Source of the DNA: Gloeomargarita sp. SKYB120
GTDB lineage: Bacteria; Cyanobacteriota; Cyanobacteriia; Gloeomargaritales; Gloeomargaritaceae
Direction of reading: 5' to 3'
Assembly: GCA_025062155.1 (NCBI GenBank)
Contig: JANXAM010000003.1
Coordinates: forward strand, 1 to 64,000
Length of the DNA: 64,000 nucleotides
Part shown: piece after piece, positions 26,630-34,799 of the stretch
Numbering within the stretch: position 1 is the stretch's first letter
How the letters are laid out: each line of letters opens with the position of its first letter
Program-made: the position numbers and the translations under genes
The notes under the pieces: model-generated
Databases searched by the model: none
Told to the model about the DNA's origin: nothing
Seen by the model: the letters and a program-made list of their open reading frames with translations, nothing else

Positions 26630-27271
26630 CTACTCGCGCCGGTCCGGGGTGTGGAGCACCACGCCCTGGAGTTGCTCAATGGCGGCCAAGGCGGCCCGCG
26701 ACCCCGCCAAGATGTCCCGTTCTTCGCCCCCTAGATACACGCGCCCGAAACTGCCAAACGGTTGCACTTCCAGGATGTTGATCAGAGCGGCTTTTTCTGC
26801 CTCGTTGGCCGCCAAAGGCGCGTAGGCCGCCGGTTCCACCTCTAGGATGTACAGCGTCTGGCCTGCCAGGATCATTTGGCCCCGGCGCATCCGGTTGATA
26901 AGCTGGGCCTGGTGCGGGTCAATGTTGCGGATCACCTGGCTGGAGACCACGCGGGGTTTGAGGCGTTCCTGTTCCTTGACCCCTAGCGCCGCCAAAATCG
27001 CCTGGCCTGCCGCACGCACGTCTCCCTGGCGACTGGCGTGGATTTCCAGCAGGCCGTACAGGCGTTCCACCACCTGCACTCCCGGTCGCACCAGGTTGGA
27101 CTTGAGAGCCACGTCAGTAATCCGGTTGATTTCAATCCCCGGCGAAATTTCCACCCACAGGGACGCATCGCCTGGCAAGGGCAAGAAACCCGAGGCCACC
27201 GTCCCCAGGTAGGCGGCATACTGGGGTTGCAGGCTGTCGATGTACACGTAGCTGCGCAGGATGACACCCAC
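26630..27271 (-). CDS. tandem BMC-domain-like conserved cyanobacterial protein
   Basis: A 213-residue protein whose two halves look like bacterial microcompartment shell domains: the first includes [14 protein letters not shown] and Val-Arg-Ala-Ala-Gly-Gln-Ala-Ile-Leu, and the second ends in [15 protein letters not shown], followed by Ala-Ala-Leu-Ala-Ala-Ile-Glu as in CcmK-like C-termini. I remember similar non-carboxysomal proteins across cyanobacteria; none has a known role. The GTG at 27271 with GGGGAG upstream is chosen because longer frames run into the ado promoter and gene. It is divergent from ado. Confidence 0.65.
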   Translation of the reverse strand: MGVILRSYVYIDSLQPQYAAYLGTVASGFLPLPGDASLWVEISPGIEINRITDVALKSNLVRPGVQVVERLYGLLEIHASRQGDVRAAGQAILAALGVKEQERLKPRVVSSQVIRNIDPHQAQLINRMRRGQMILAGQTLYILEVEPAAYAPLAANEAEKAALINILEVQPFGSFGRVYLGGEERDILAGSRAALAAIEQLQGVVLHTPDRRE

Positions 27272-27421
27272 CGGTCGGCTCCCCGCCCGTCCATACCCAG
27301 TGTAGGGGCAACCGGTCCAAACGTTTTGCAGCTGGCGGGGGATTCTGGTAGAGTTAGGACAGTGAAAATGCCGGTCTGCAACCGGTATTCCCATATCACT
27401 AGCAGGAAGGAGTGAATCACG

Positions 27422-28108
27422 ATGACGGCAGCAGTGACCCTCGATTACCACAGCGACACCTATCGGGATGCCTATAGTCGCATCAACGGGATTGTAATCG
27501 TAGGGGAACAGGAAGCGGCGGATAACTACTGCAAAATCGCCGAGCTGCTGCCGGCCCATCGGGAAGAATTGCTGGCGCTGGCCAAAATGGAAAGCCGCCA
27601 TAAAAAGGGCTTTGAGGCCTGTGGACGCAACCTGAACGTCACGCCCGATTTGACCTTTGCCCAGCAGTTTTTCCAGCGGTTGCGCGCAAATTTTCAGGCG
27701 GCGTTTGCAGCAGGGAACGTCGTCGCCTGCTTGCTCATTCAGGCCCTGATCATTGAGTCCTTTGCCATTGCTGCCTATAACATCTACATCCCCGTCGCTG
27801 ACCCCTTCGCCCGCAAGATTACCGAAGGAGTGGTCAAGGATGAATACCTGCATCTGAACTTTGGTCAACGGTGGCTCAAGGAACATTTCGCTGAGGTGAA
27901 GGAAGCCCTGAAGGAAGCCAATCGGCAGAATTTGCCCCTGGTCTGGCAGATGCTGAATGAAGTGGAGCAGGATGCAGCCACGTTAGGGATGGAAAAGGCG
28001 GCGCTGGTGGAAGATTTCCTGATTGCCTATGGGGACGCCCTGGCGGACATTGGCTTTAACACCCGCGAAGTGATGCAGATGACGGCCATGGGTCTGGCGG
28101 CGGTCTGA
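27422..28108 (+). CDS. ado: aldehyde deformylating oxygenase
   Basis: Ferritin-like di-iron enzyme that turns fatty aldehydes into alkanes and formate. The 228-residue helical protein contains the metal ligands in Met-Glu-Ser-Arg-His, [10 protein letters not shown] and Asp-Glu-Tyr-Leu-His-Leu-Asn, and Gly-Phe-Glu-Ala-Cys-Gly near residue 65, all as in cyanobacterial ADO. Its partner acyl-ACP reductase follows after 51 bases. An AGGAAGG site stands before the ATG. Confidence 0.96.
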   Translation: MTAAVTLDYHSDTYRDAYSRINGIVIVGEQEAADNYCKIAELLPAHREELLALAKMESRHKKGFEACGRNLNVTPDLTFAQQFFQRLRANFQAAFAAGNVVACLLIQALIIESFAIAAYNIYIPVADPFARKITEGVVKDEYLHLNFGQRWLKEHFAEVKEALKEANRQNLPLVWQMLNEVEQDAATLGMEKAALVEDFLIAYGDALADIGFNTREVMQMTAMGLAAV

Positions 28109-28159
28109 AGACTTTCCCTTTTCCTCTATCCTGGTGAAGGGGCGTTAGGGCGCGCAGCC

Positions 28160-29179
28160 ATGTTTGGACTCATTGGCCATCTCACTAGCCTGGAAGTTGC
28201 TCAGTCCCTGGCCGACCGCCTGGGTTATCCAGAGTACGCGGAGCAAGGGTTGGACTTTTGGTGCATGGCCCCGCCCCACATCCTCGATGAAATCAAGGTG
28301 CGCAGCGTCACAGGGCAGGTGATCGAAGGCCGGTACGTGGAGTCCTGCTTTGTGCCGGAGATGCTCGCCCAAAACCGATTCAAAGCGGCGACGCGCAAGG
28401 TTTTGAACGCCATGGCCCACGCCCAAAAACATGGCATTGACATCACAGCGCTCGGGGGCTTTACCTCCATCATTTTTGAAAACTTCAACCTGGAGCAAAT
28501 TCGCGAAGTGCGCAACGTGGCCCTGGACTTCCGCCGCTTTACCACGGGCAACACCCACACCGCCTACATCATCACGCAGCAGATGGAATTGGCGGCGCGG
28601 GACATGGACATCAACCTGGCGCGGGCGACCATTTTGGTGTGCGGCGCTAGCGGGGACATTGGCAGCGCCGTGTGCCGGTGGGTGGCCCATGCCTACCCCA
28701 ACGCCGACCTGATTCTGGTGGCCCGCAATCAACAGCGGTTGCAGGCGTTTCGCCAGGAACTGGGCACGGGACGGTGGATGTCGCTGGAGGAAGGGTTACC
28801 TTTAGCGGATGTGATTGTATGGGTGGCCAGTATGCCCAAGGGGATCGACATTGACCCGGCGGTGCTCAAAAATCCCTGCCTGGTGATTGACGGGGGGTAT
28901 CCCAAGAATTTGCGGACCCGTATCCAGCGCCCAGGCGTGCGGGTACTGCAGGGGGGCATGGTGGAACACGCGCTGGAGATTGACTGGCGGATCATGGAGT
29001 GGGCGAATTTAACCGACCCCAGCCGCCATCTCTACGCTTGTTTTGCCGAGGCGATGCTGCTGGAGTTTGAGGGCTGGTACACCAATTTCTCCTGGGGCCG
29101 CAACCAGATCACGCTGGAAAAAATGGCGCAAATTGGAGCGGTTTCCCGCAAGCACGGCTTTCAACCCCTACTGAGCTAA
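28160..29179 (+). CDS. aar: long-chain acyl-[acyl-carrier-protein] reductase
   Basis: Reduces acyl-ACP to fatty aldehyde, the substrate of ADO; together they make the C15-C19 hydrocarbons found in thylakoid membranes. The 339-residue protein has an N-terminal substrate domain with Cys-Phe-Val-Pro-Glu-Met-Leu and Gly-Gly-Phe-Thr-Ser-Ile-Ile-Phe-Glu, and a Rossmann domain at about residue 158 ([11 protein letters not shown]). The catalytic cysteine is expected in the later Asn-Pro-Cys or Ala-Cys-Phe segments. A tRNA gene follows 14 bases after the stop. Confidence 0.96.
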   Translation: MFGLIGHLTSLEVAQSLADRLGYPEYAEQGLDFWCMAPPHILDEIKVRSVTGQVIEGRYVESCFVPEMLAQNRFKAATRKVLNAMAHAQKHGIDITALGGFTSIIFENFNLEQIREVRNVALDFRRFTTGNTHTAYIITQQMELAARDMDINLARATILVCGASGDIGSAVCRWVAHAYPNADLILVARNQQRLQAFRQELGTGRWMSLEEGLPLADVIVWVASMPKGIDIDPAVLKNPCLVIDGGYPKNLRTRIQRPGVRVLQGGMVEHALEIDWRIMEWANLTDPSRHLYACFAEAMLLEFEGWYTNFSWGRNQITLEKMAQIGAVSRKHGFQPLLS

Positions 29180-29193
29180 AATGGTGGCGGGAT

Positions 29194-29265
29194 GCTGGTG
29201 TAGCTCAGCGGTAGAGCACTCGCCTTGTAAGCGAGCGGTCGAGGGTTCGAATCCGTCCACCAGCT
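29194..29265 (+). tRNA. trnT: tRNA-Thr (anticodon UGU)
   Basis: A complete 72-base cloverleaf. The acceptor stem GCTGGTG pairs with CACCAGC, the D arm is GCTC..GAGC, the anticodon stem CTCGC pairs with GCGAG around loop CTTGTAA with anticodon TGT, and the T loop is TTCGAAT. One mismatch is seen in the T stem. CCA is not encoded; the gene ends with the discriminator T. Anticodon UGU reads ACA/ACG threonine codons. Confidence 0.96.
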
Positions 29266-29967
29266 CTAGGTCTGGACCAGCGGGTACAGGGGGATGATGT
29301 ATTGCTGGCCGAAGATGAACCGGTGATACAAACCCAATTGCTCGTACACCGCCAGCGGCACCCCCACGTCAGCGAGATACACCTGCCCGGTGTAACGGGT
29401 GTCAGCCACCGGCAAGCCCAGCACCAGGGTCGCCGCCGCAGCTAACTCGTCCAGGGTTTCCCCCAGGCGCACCACCTCGGCGCCGCTTTGGGTCACCCAC
29501 GCCCGCACCTCATCCGTCAAGGGAGCATCGCTGCCAACCAATACCACGCCGGCAGTTTCGCCCACTAGTTCCGTCCCATCCACCACCTGGGCCCCGGTCT
29601 GGCGGTAGAGATGGTACTGGGTTTGGAGGAGCGGGTCCGAAGATGCCAGCGCCTGGGGCCACAACCGGACGTTCACCCCTCGGTTGGCCATGTTGCGGGC
29701 TGCTCCCATCGCCACGGCAGCCAGCCAGCCGGACCCCGCCAGCACCACCACGCGCTGGGTGGACCAGTTGTCCCCGAGCCATCCCAGGGTCAACATCGCT
29801 GCGCTGCGGCCTGCGGTTTCCACCAGCGCCTCGCGCGTCAAACCCGCCCGTTGTACCAGATGCCACCACCGTTCCACCTGGGACCGCGCTAGCGTTGGCA
29901 CTGGCAACCCCGTCTGGGTGCAAAACCACTCCTTCCCTAGGGCAACGGAATCGTTGTGCGTCCCCAT
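29266..29967 (-). CDS. YjeF N-terminal domain protein (NAD(P)H-hydrate epimerase-like)
   Basis: A protein of about 233 residues with a single YjeF-N Rossmann-like domain: Val-Val-Val-Leu-Ala-Gly-Ser-Gly-Trp-Leu-Ala-Ala-Val-Ala-Met-Gly-Ala-Ala-Arg-Asn-Met corresponds to the glycine-rich strand-turn-helix, and Ala-Asp-Val-Gly-Val-Pro precedes the C-terminus. NNR epimerases have Asn-Gly-x-Gly-Asn-Asn-Gly-Gly-Asp-Gly here, so the key site is altered and epimerase activity is doubtful. The kinase half is absent. The start is uncertain (ATG at 29967, GTG at 29988), both overlapping the FMN reductase gene. It ends at the tRNA edge. Confidence 0.65.
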   Translation of the reverse strand: MGTHNDSVALGKEWFCTQTGLPVPTLARSQVERWWHLVQRAGLTREALVETAGRSAAMLTLGWLGDNWSTQRVVVLAGSGWLAAVAMGAARNMANRGVNVRLWPQALASSDPLLQTQYHLYRQTGAQVVDGTELVGETAGVVLVGSDAPLTDEVRAWVTQSGAEVVRLGETLDELAAAATLVLGLPVADTRYTGQVYLADVGVPLAVYEQLGLYHRFIFGQQYIIPLYPLVQT

Positions 29968-30509
29968 TGCAGCGTACGCGCCAGCCACAGCAGTTCGTTC
30001 ATAAAGCGGGTCAAGCGGGGTTGGTACTCGTCGGCGGCAAGAAACTGCCCCTGCTCGTCAAACAGGCGGTCCACATAGCTGAAATTCAAATCAATCGGCG
30101 TCATGCATAACCCGTAGGCCCGCAGCACCGGAATCAGGGCTTCAATCACCCGCGTCCCGCCAAATCCCCCTACCGAAACGCCACACAATCCCACCGCCTT
30201 GAACCGGTACTCGGGGTAATTGCTGTCGAGCACATGCTTGAGCATCCCCGGATAGCCATGGTTATACTCCGGCACCACCAGGATCAATCCGTCCGCCGCC
30301 TGCATCTTGGCCGCAAAGGGGGGATACTTCACAGCGGGTCCCGCGTCATCTGTGCGAATCGGCAAGGTGCGAATGTCGATCAGCTCCGTCGCCACCTCGG
30401 GATAATGACTCTCCAACTGGGAGACAATCCAGCGGGCGACCCCTTCGCTCAGGCGGCCCTGGCGCACCGTCCCCAAAATCACCGGCAACACCACCTTGCC
30501 CATGGCCAT
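29937..30509 (-). CDS. NAD(P)H-dependent FMN reductase family protein
   Basis: A flavodoxin-like protein of 190 residues. Leu-Gly-Thr-Val-Arg-Gln-Gly-Arg-Leu-Ser forms the FMN phosphate loop near residue 12, Val-Val-Pro-Glu-Tyr-Asn-His-Gly-Tyr-Pro-Gly is the diagnostic second FMN motif of the NADPH-dependent FMN reductase family, and Val-Gly-Gly-Phe-Gly-Gly follows. It may reduce flavins, quinones or azo compounds; the substrate is unknown. It lies just downstream of the exb cluster in the same direction, 2 bases after a small predicted gene. Confidence 0.88.
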   Translation of the reverse strand: MAMGKVVLPVILGTVRQGRLSEGVARWIVSQLESHYPEVATELIDIRTLPIRTDDAGPAVKYPPFAAKMQAADGLILVVPEYNHGYPGMLKHVLDSNYPEYRFKAVGLCGVSVGGFGGTRVIEALIPVLRAYGLCMTPIDLNFSYVDRLFDEQGQFLAADEYQPRLTRFMNELLWLARTLQWGRTTIPLP

Positions 30510-30511
30510 CC

Positions 30512-30814
30512 CTAGTTCACCGGCACCACAATTTCAATCAGCACCGAATCGGCCCCGTAGGCAGCGGGGCCAGCCCCTGGGTCGCCGCCGCTCAATCCCG
30601 GTCCAAATTGCACCCCGAACGGCAACGGCCAGCCCCCCGGTCGGGTTTGCCGCAACTCCAGTTGAATCCGGTCGCCGTAGGCCACCTGCTGAGCGGTGCG
30701 CGCCTGCGTGGGTAAATCCGCCGCCCTACCCTTGCGCTCCTGGGTCAGCCCCACTTCAGCGCCCCCAAGTCCCACGACCACTACGGCGCTAAGGACGCTG
30801 AGTGGCCACCGCAA
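30512..30814 (-). CDS. small exported protein at the end of the exb cluster
   Basis: A frame of about 100 residues starts with TTG inside the end of exbD and has a hydrophobic N-terminus (Leu-Ser-Val-Leu-Ser-Ala-Val-Val-Val-Val-Gly-Leu-Gly-Gly) that could be a signal peptide or anchor. The body contains Tyr-Gly-Asp-Arg-Ile-Gln-Leu-Glu-Leu-Arg, a Gly- and Pro-rich middle and a beta-like end (Val-Leu-Ile-Glu-Ile-Val-Val-Pro). I do not recognise it. Its position, overlapping exbD and 2 bases before the FMN reductase, argues for a real cotranscribed gene. The start codon is a guess. Confidence 0.45.
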   Translation of the reverse strand: MRWPLSVLSAVVVVGLGGAEVGLTQERKGRAADLPTQARTAQQVAYGDRIQLELRQTRPGGWPLPFGVQFGPGLSGGDPGAGPAAYGADSVLIEIVVPVN

Positions 30815-31196
30815 TCCGCACCCCCGGAACGTACCGCAGTTGGTCCATAATCGCCACCACTTGCCCATAGCTGACATTTCGGTCCGCACTGATGACAACA
30901 ACGGTGCTTTGCCCTGGCGACACCAGCGCCTGCACCCGCGCTCGCAGTTGTTCCAAGGGTACCACCTCTCGATTGACCGCAACACGCCCCTGGCGGTCCA
31001 GGCTCACCGTCACCGGCGGCGCATCTTGCACCTGGGCCGTCGTCGCCTTCGGTAAATTCACCGGCAGACTTTCCAGGCGCGTCAGGGAAAGGGTACTGAC
31101 AATAAAATACACCAGGATCGCGAAAATGACATCGATCATCGGCACGATGTTGACTTGGGCCTGGGGTTCACTCTCCTGAGGCAGCCGCATGGACAC
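30789..31196 (-). CDS. exbD: ExbD/TolR family biopolymer transport protein
   Basis: A 135-residue protein with a short cytoplasmic N-terminus, one membrane helix at about residues 18-38 preceded by Val-Asn-Ile-Val-Pro-Met-Ile-Asp-Val (the Asp is the proton-path residue of ExbD/TolR), and a periplasmic domain ending in Ile-Ala-Val-Ala-Thr. With ExbB it harvests the proton gradient to drive TonB. It overlaps exbB by 29 bases, so they are translationally coupled. Confidence 0.92.
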   Translation of the reverse strand: MSMRLPQESEPQAQVNIVPMIDVIFAILVYFIVSTLSLTRLESLPVNLPKATTAQVQDAPPVTVSLDRQGRVAVNREVVPLEQLRARVQALVSPGQSTVVVISADRNVSYGQVVAIMDQLRYVPGVRIAVATQRP

Positions 31197-31824
31197 CTCC
31201 TTTCTCGTAGTGATGCCGGTAGAGCAACTCCAACTGGCCGCCGTACTCCTGGATCAGGGCAATTTGCCGCTGGTACAAGCCGCGGAACACATTGGCAAAC
31301 AACAGCGTCACGATGGCCACCACCAGACCCGCCGCCGTAGAAATCAAGGCCTCGCTGATCCCTGCGGTCACTGCCGCCGACTGGGCGCCGCTTAACTGGC
31401 CCAAGCGCAGGTTCGCCAGGCTCGTGATCAGTCCCAGCACGGTGCCAAGCAGCCCCAGCAGGGGCGACAGGCTAATGATCGTCTCAAACACCGTGTTAAA
31501 CCGTTTGATCAGGGGCAATTCCGCTTGGGCCGCCGTCTCCAGCGCCAGGCGAAACTCCTCAGGGTTGGGGTTGTCCAACTCCAGGGCCGCCAAGAAAATC
31601 CGCGCCAGGGGCAAATGACTGTTTTGCTTGAGCAGGAGAATCGCCGCGCGGGGGCTGCGTGCGTAGAGTGACAGGGTTTCCTGGACGATCGCAGGCTGCG
31701 CAGTGGTGACCCGCACCCAAAACACCAGGCGTTCCAGGATCAGGGCCAGCGCCAGGATGGAAAACCCTAGCAGCGGCCACATGACCACCCCACCGGCGGC
31801 AAATAGACGACGGGCAACCTCCAT
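31168..31824 (-). CDS. exbB: ExbB/TolQ/MotA family proton-channel protein
   Basis: A 218-residue protein with three membrane helices (about 12-33, 118-140, 162-185). Leu-Gly-Leu-Leu-Gly-Thr-Val-Leu-Gly-Leu-Ile and Gly-Ile-Ser-Glu-Ala-Leu-Ile-Ser-Thr-Ala-Ala-Gly-Leu are the conserved ExbB segments lining the channel. It stands between tonB (18 bases upstream) and exbD. The cluster probably energises outer-membrane receptors for iron or cobalamin, but no receptor gene is in the window. Confidence 0.93.
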   Translation of the reverse strand: MEVARRLFAAGGVVMWPLLGFSILALALILERLVFWVRVTTAQPAIVQETLSLYARSPRAAILLLKQNSHLPLARIFLAALELDNPNPEEFRLALETAAQAELPLIKRFNTVFETIISLSPLLGLLGTVLGLITSLANLRLGQLSGAQSAAVTAGISEALISTAAGLVVAIVTLLFANVFRGLYQRQIALIQEYGGQLELLYRHHYEKGGVHAAASGE

Positions 31825-31842
31825 GCTTACCTCGACCTTCCC

Positions 31843-32901
31843 CTAAAAACCATACCAACTCCGGGGCGCTTGAATCACCACGTTGTTGACGTAGATGTTG
31901 AAGGTAAATTCAATTTCCAACTGGTTATAGGCAAAGGTTTCCGGCAAGGGGCCAAAGGGCGCCGCCCGTTGGATGGCCTCCAGCGTTTCCGCATCCGTTT
32001 GCGGCGAACCCGACGAGCGCAAGACCCGCAGGTTGCTAATTTGGCCGCTGCGACTCAGGGTGAATCCCACGACCGTTTGCCGTGGCTGGTCCGGGGCGCG
32101 CGGACGCCAGTTCTGCTGCACCCGTCGCCGTAGGTTCGCCAGATACGGCCCCAAATCCACGTCCTGGCGGGCGGCGAGTTGGGTCGGTCCCGGAGCGTTG
32201 CGGGTGCTGTTGGCCTCCTGGTCGAACGGCGCTTGGCGAGCATCGCGGCTGATTGGCCCGCCGAGCAGTGCCGCCTCCCCTTTGGGAAGGGCTGCCGGAT
32301 GGGGCGCAGGTTGAGCGTTCGGGTGGCTAGGGGGCTGGAAAGCCCTGAGAGCGGGTCGCTTCGGCGTTGATGCCGACTCGGGTAGAACTGGCGGCGTCGG
32401 GATTTGCGGTTCGGTGCGGGCGGTAGGTTGCGGCTCCCTCAGCGCCGTCGGGCTAGGCGTTGGTTCTTCGGGTTTAGGACGGGAGAGTTCCTGCGGCGCA
32501 ACGGGCCTCGGCAGTGGCTCTGGGTTAGGAGATGCCTGGTCGCTGCGCGGTGATAACGCTGGTGCCGGTTGACTGGCAACGCGCTCGGCGCTCCGGCGGG
32601 TTGTCTCTACACCCAAGGGCAGGTCGGGACGCGCCGTTCCCTGGGCAATGGCATGTTGCACCGCGCGGTGCTCCGTATCGGGCGGCGGGGTCTCCGCAAC
32701 CACCTTCGGCGCTTCTACGATTTCAATGGGGGGCAATTCCGCTACCGACCTTTCCTCAACCGTGGGGTTTGTCCATTGCCAGGCCAAGAAAACCGCCCCA
32801 TGAATCACTAGAGAGAGACCGCCGTAGAGCCACAGGTTGGCCGGTTGTCGCCGTCGCCATCGCCAGGAATAGACCATGCCCCCACACCTGCGCTGCATCA
32901 A
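31843..32901 (-). CDS. tonB: TonB family energy-transducing protein
   Basis: A 352-residue protein with a basic N-terminus, one membrane helix at about residues 24-42 containing His in Leu-Val-Ile-His-Gly-Ala-Val, a long Pro- and Glu-rich periplasmic spacer (about 50-245), and a C-terminal domain with Leu-Arg-Arg-Arg-Val-Gln-Gln-Asn-Trp-Arg-Pro, Val-Val-Gly-Phe-Thr-Leu-Ser-Arg-Ser-Gly-Gln-Ile and Ala-Ala-Pro-Phe-Gly-Pro-Leu-Pro, as in TonB/TolA. It spans the periplasm to open receptors with ExbB-ExbD power. ATG codons at 32901, 32898 and 32877 are possible starts. Confidence 0.9.
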   Translation of the reverse strand: MMQRRCGGMVYSWRWRRRQPANLWLYGGLSLVIHGAVFLAWQWTNPTVEERSVAELPPIEIVEAPKVVAETPPPDTEHRAVQHAIAQGTARPDLPLGVETTRRSAERVASQPAPALSPRSDQASPNPEPLPRPVAPQELSRPKPEEPTPSPTALREPQPTARTEPQIPTPPVLPESASTPKRPALRAFQPPSHPNAQPAPHPAALPKGEAALLGGPISRDARQAPFDQEANSTRNAPGPTQLAARQDVDLGPYLANLRRRVQQNWRPRAPDQPRQTVVGFTLSRSGQISNLRVLRSSGSPQTDAETLEAIQRAAPFGPLPETFAYNQLEIEFTFNIYVNNVVIQAPRSWYGF

Positions 32902-33050
32902 CGTCTCGACTTGACCGTTAGTTTAACAAATCTGCTTCTCGGCCAGGGTTGATAACTGTTTAATGTTTTATGTAGCTTATATGCATACATGGGCATCTAG
33001 CCATGAAATTGAGTGAGTAGTGCAAGCGGCAGTAGAGCTACAGTTCGGTT

Positions 33051-34730
33051 GTGCGTCTGACATTTAGCTACCAAGCACGGATTGCCACAACCCCAGACCA
33101 ACAGGCGGTGCTAGCTGCTTACGCGGCGTTATTCGGACGGGTGGAGCGGTCGTTGTTTGCCACCACGGCTGCGGGGCAAGACAACAACCAGATAAAACGG
33201 GAATTCCTGCAACGGTTTGGTATCACTGCTCGACAATTCAACAGTGCGCGTGTGGAACTAGAAGGACGCATACAGGCTGTTAGGGAAAGTCAAGCAATAC
33301 AAGTTGAGCAGTTGCAGCAGAAGATACGTAAAGCACAACGGATTATTAAGAAGGAAAAACGTCGGTTTGTCTTGCACCAAAAGCAACGGCGCTTGGCTAG
33401 GTTGCAGAGCCAACTGGCGCGTCTGGAAGCCGATAGGCACAGTGGCAAGATACGGCTGTGTTTCGGTTCCAATCGACTGTTTCGCCAGCAGTTTGCTCTG
33501 GCGGCTAATGGTTATGCGTCTCATGCGGAATGGTTAGCCGACTGGCGGTTTAGCCGCTCTCGACAGTTTTTCGTACTTGGTAGTCAGGATGAGACAGCCG
33601 GTAACCAGTCATGCCAAGCCGTACCGGAAGCCGACGGGACGTTCACGCTTTATCTGCGCGTGCCCGATGCACTCGTGGAGCGGTTTGCTAACTGTTTGTC
33701 TCCCGGGCTGCAACAAAGGGGGAAGAAAGTCTACCTGAAGCTAACGAGTATTCGGTTTGCGTATGGTCATGACCAAATTGTGCAAGCGCTACAGGGGGTA
33801 AAGGTACGCACCACCACCCGTAGCGGTAAAGCCACGACCAAACGGATTGGCACGCCCGTCAACTACCGTTTCATCTTGGATGAGCGCGGCTGGCGTGTGA
33901 TGGTCAGTATCGAACAAAAGGAGCCGAAACCGGTTACCAACCCAGCGGCTGGTCTTATCGGCGTAGACATCAATGCCGACCACTTAGCCGTAACCGCAAT
34001 GGACCGGTATGGGAACTGGGTCGCGTCTTGGCGGTTTGATTTGCCCCTGTGCGGCAAGACGACGGGTCAAGCACAAGCCATGATTTTGGAAACCTGCGCC
34101 CAGGTCGCTCGGTTGGCGGCGGAGAAGGGGAAGCCTTTGGTTGTGGAAGGGCTCGACTTTCAACGGAAGCGAGCACAGCTAGAGAGTGAATTGCCCCGCC
34201 GTTGCCGTCAGTTGTCGAGTTTTGCTTACCGTAAGATTCTCACGGGTCTCAAGTCCGCTGCGTTGAGAGCGGGCGTGGAAGTGTGTGAAGTCAACCCAGC
34301 TTACAGTAGTTTGATAGGTGCGGTTAATTACGCCAGGAAACTTGGCATTTCACCGCATCTTGCTGCAGCGTTGGTGTTGGCCAGAAGGGTTTTGCGCCTG
34401 AGTGAACGACCCGCTTGCCAAGGAGCTGCATCGGTTCCCTGGCGAGGCGGTCACGTCACCTTTTCCCTACCTGCAAGGAATCGGGAGAAGCATGTGTGGT
34501 CGTTCTGGCGGGTTGTTGCTCAGGCGTTAGCGGCGGTTGTACCGCAGTCACTGAGTCGTGTGAGTCTCCAGCTACCACCGGTTGGAGATGACCGACCACC
34601 TGGTCATCTGTTAGCCGACACATGGCCTGAGTGCAGCAGTGACTTGTCGGTGGGAGTCCGGCACGCTCCGCTCCCGTTGGTGGCGGGAGAAGTTGTTGGG
34701 AGAGCCGTTTGCCTAGCAGCCTGTGGATAA
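33051..34730 (+). CDS. TnpB-type (IS200/IS605 OrfB-related) transposon protein
   Basis: A 559-residue protein starting with GTG. It has a helical basic N-terminal half with a Lys/Gln-rich coiled stretch (about 70-130) and a RuvC-like domain: Asp306 in Gly-Val-Asp-Ile-Asn, Glu366 in Val-Val-Glu-Gly-Leu-Asp. The third acidic position of TnpB (Asp-x-Asn-Ala-Ala) reads His436 in Ser-Pro-His-Leu-Ala-Ala-Ala, and the Cys4 zinc ribbon usual between the last motifs is absent. Such TnpB-related proteins are common in cyanobacteria. No TnpA, CRISPR array or Tns gene is adjacent. Codon use is less GC-biased than neighbours, which suggests transfer. Ends of the element are not recognised. Confidence 0.8.
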   Translation: MRLTFSYQARIATTPDQQAVLAAYAALFGRVERSLFATTAAGQDNNQIKREFLQRFGITARQFNSARVELEGRIQAVRESQAIQVEQLQQKIRKAQRIIKKEKRRFVLHQKQRRLARLQSQLARLEADRHSGKIRLCFGSNRLFRQQFALAANGYASHAEWLADWRFSRSRQFFVLGSQDETAGNQSCQAVPEADGTFTLYLRVPDALVERFANCLSPGLQQRGKKVYLKLTSIRFAYGHDQIVQALQGVKVRTTTRSGKATTKRIGTPVNYRFILDERGWRVMVSIEQKEPKPVTNPAAGLIGVDINADHLAVTAMDRYGNWVASWRFDLPLCGKTTGQAQAMILETCAQVARLAAEKGKPLVVEGLDFQRKRAQLESELPRRCRQLSSFAYRKILTGLKSAALRAGVEVCEVNPAYSSLIGAVNYARKLGISPHLAAALVLARRVLRLSERPACQGAASVPWRGGHVTFSLPARNREKHVWSFWRVVAQALAAVVPQSLSRVSLQLPPVGDDRPPGHLLADTWPECSSDLSVGVRHAPLPLVAGEVVGRAVCLAACG

Positions 34731-34799
34731 TTGTCCATAGTTTTAGGAACGGTTGGACGCTTTATTCCATACTGGAGATGGCCCTTTTGAGGGGTAGGA

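Noticed and set aside
26630-27886. 418-codon form of the BMC-like gene
   Set aside because: The first 200 codons are antisense to ado and are not family-like; the GTG at 27271 has a ribosome site.
33051-34730. Cas12k or another CRISPR-associated transposon effector
   Set aside because: No CRISPR repeats, tracrRNA-like sequence, TnsB, TnsC or TniQ nearby; the sequence fits stand-alone TnpB relatives.
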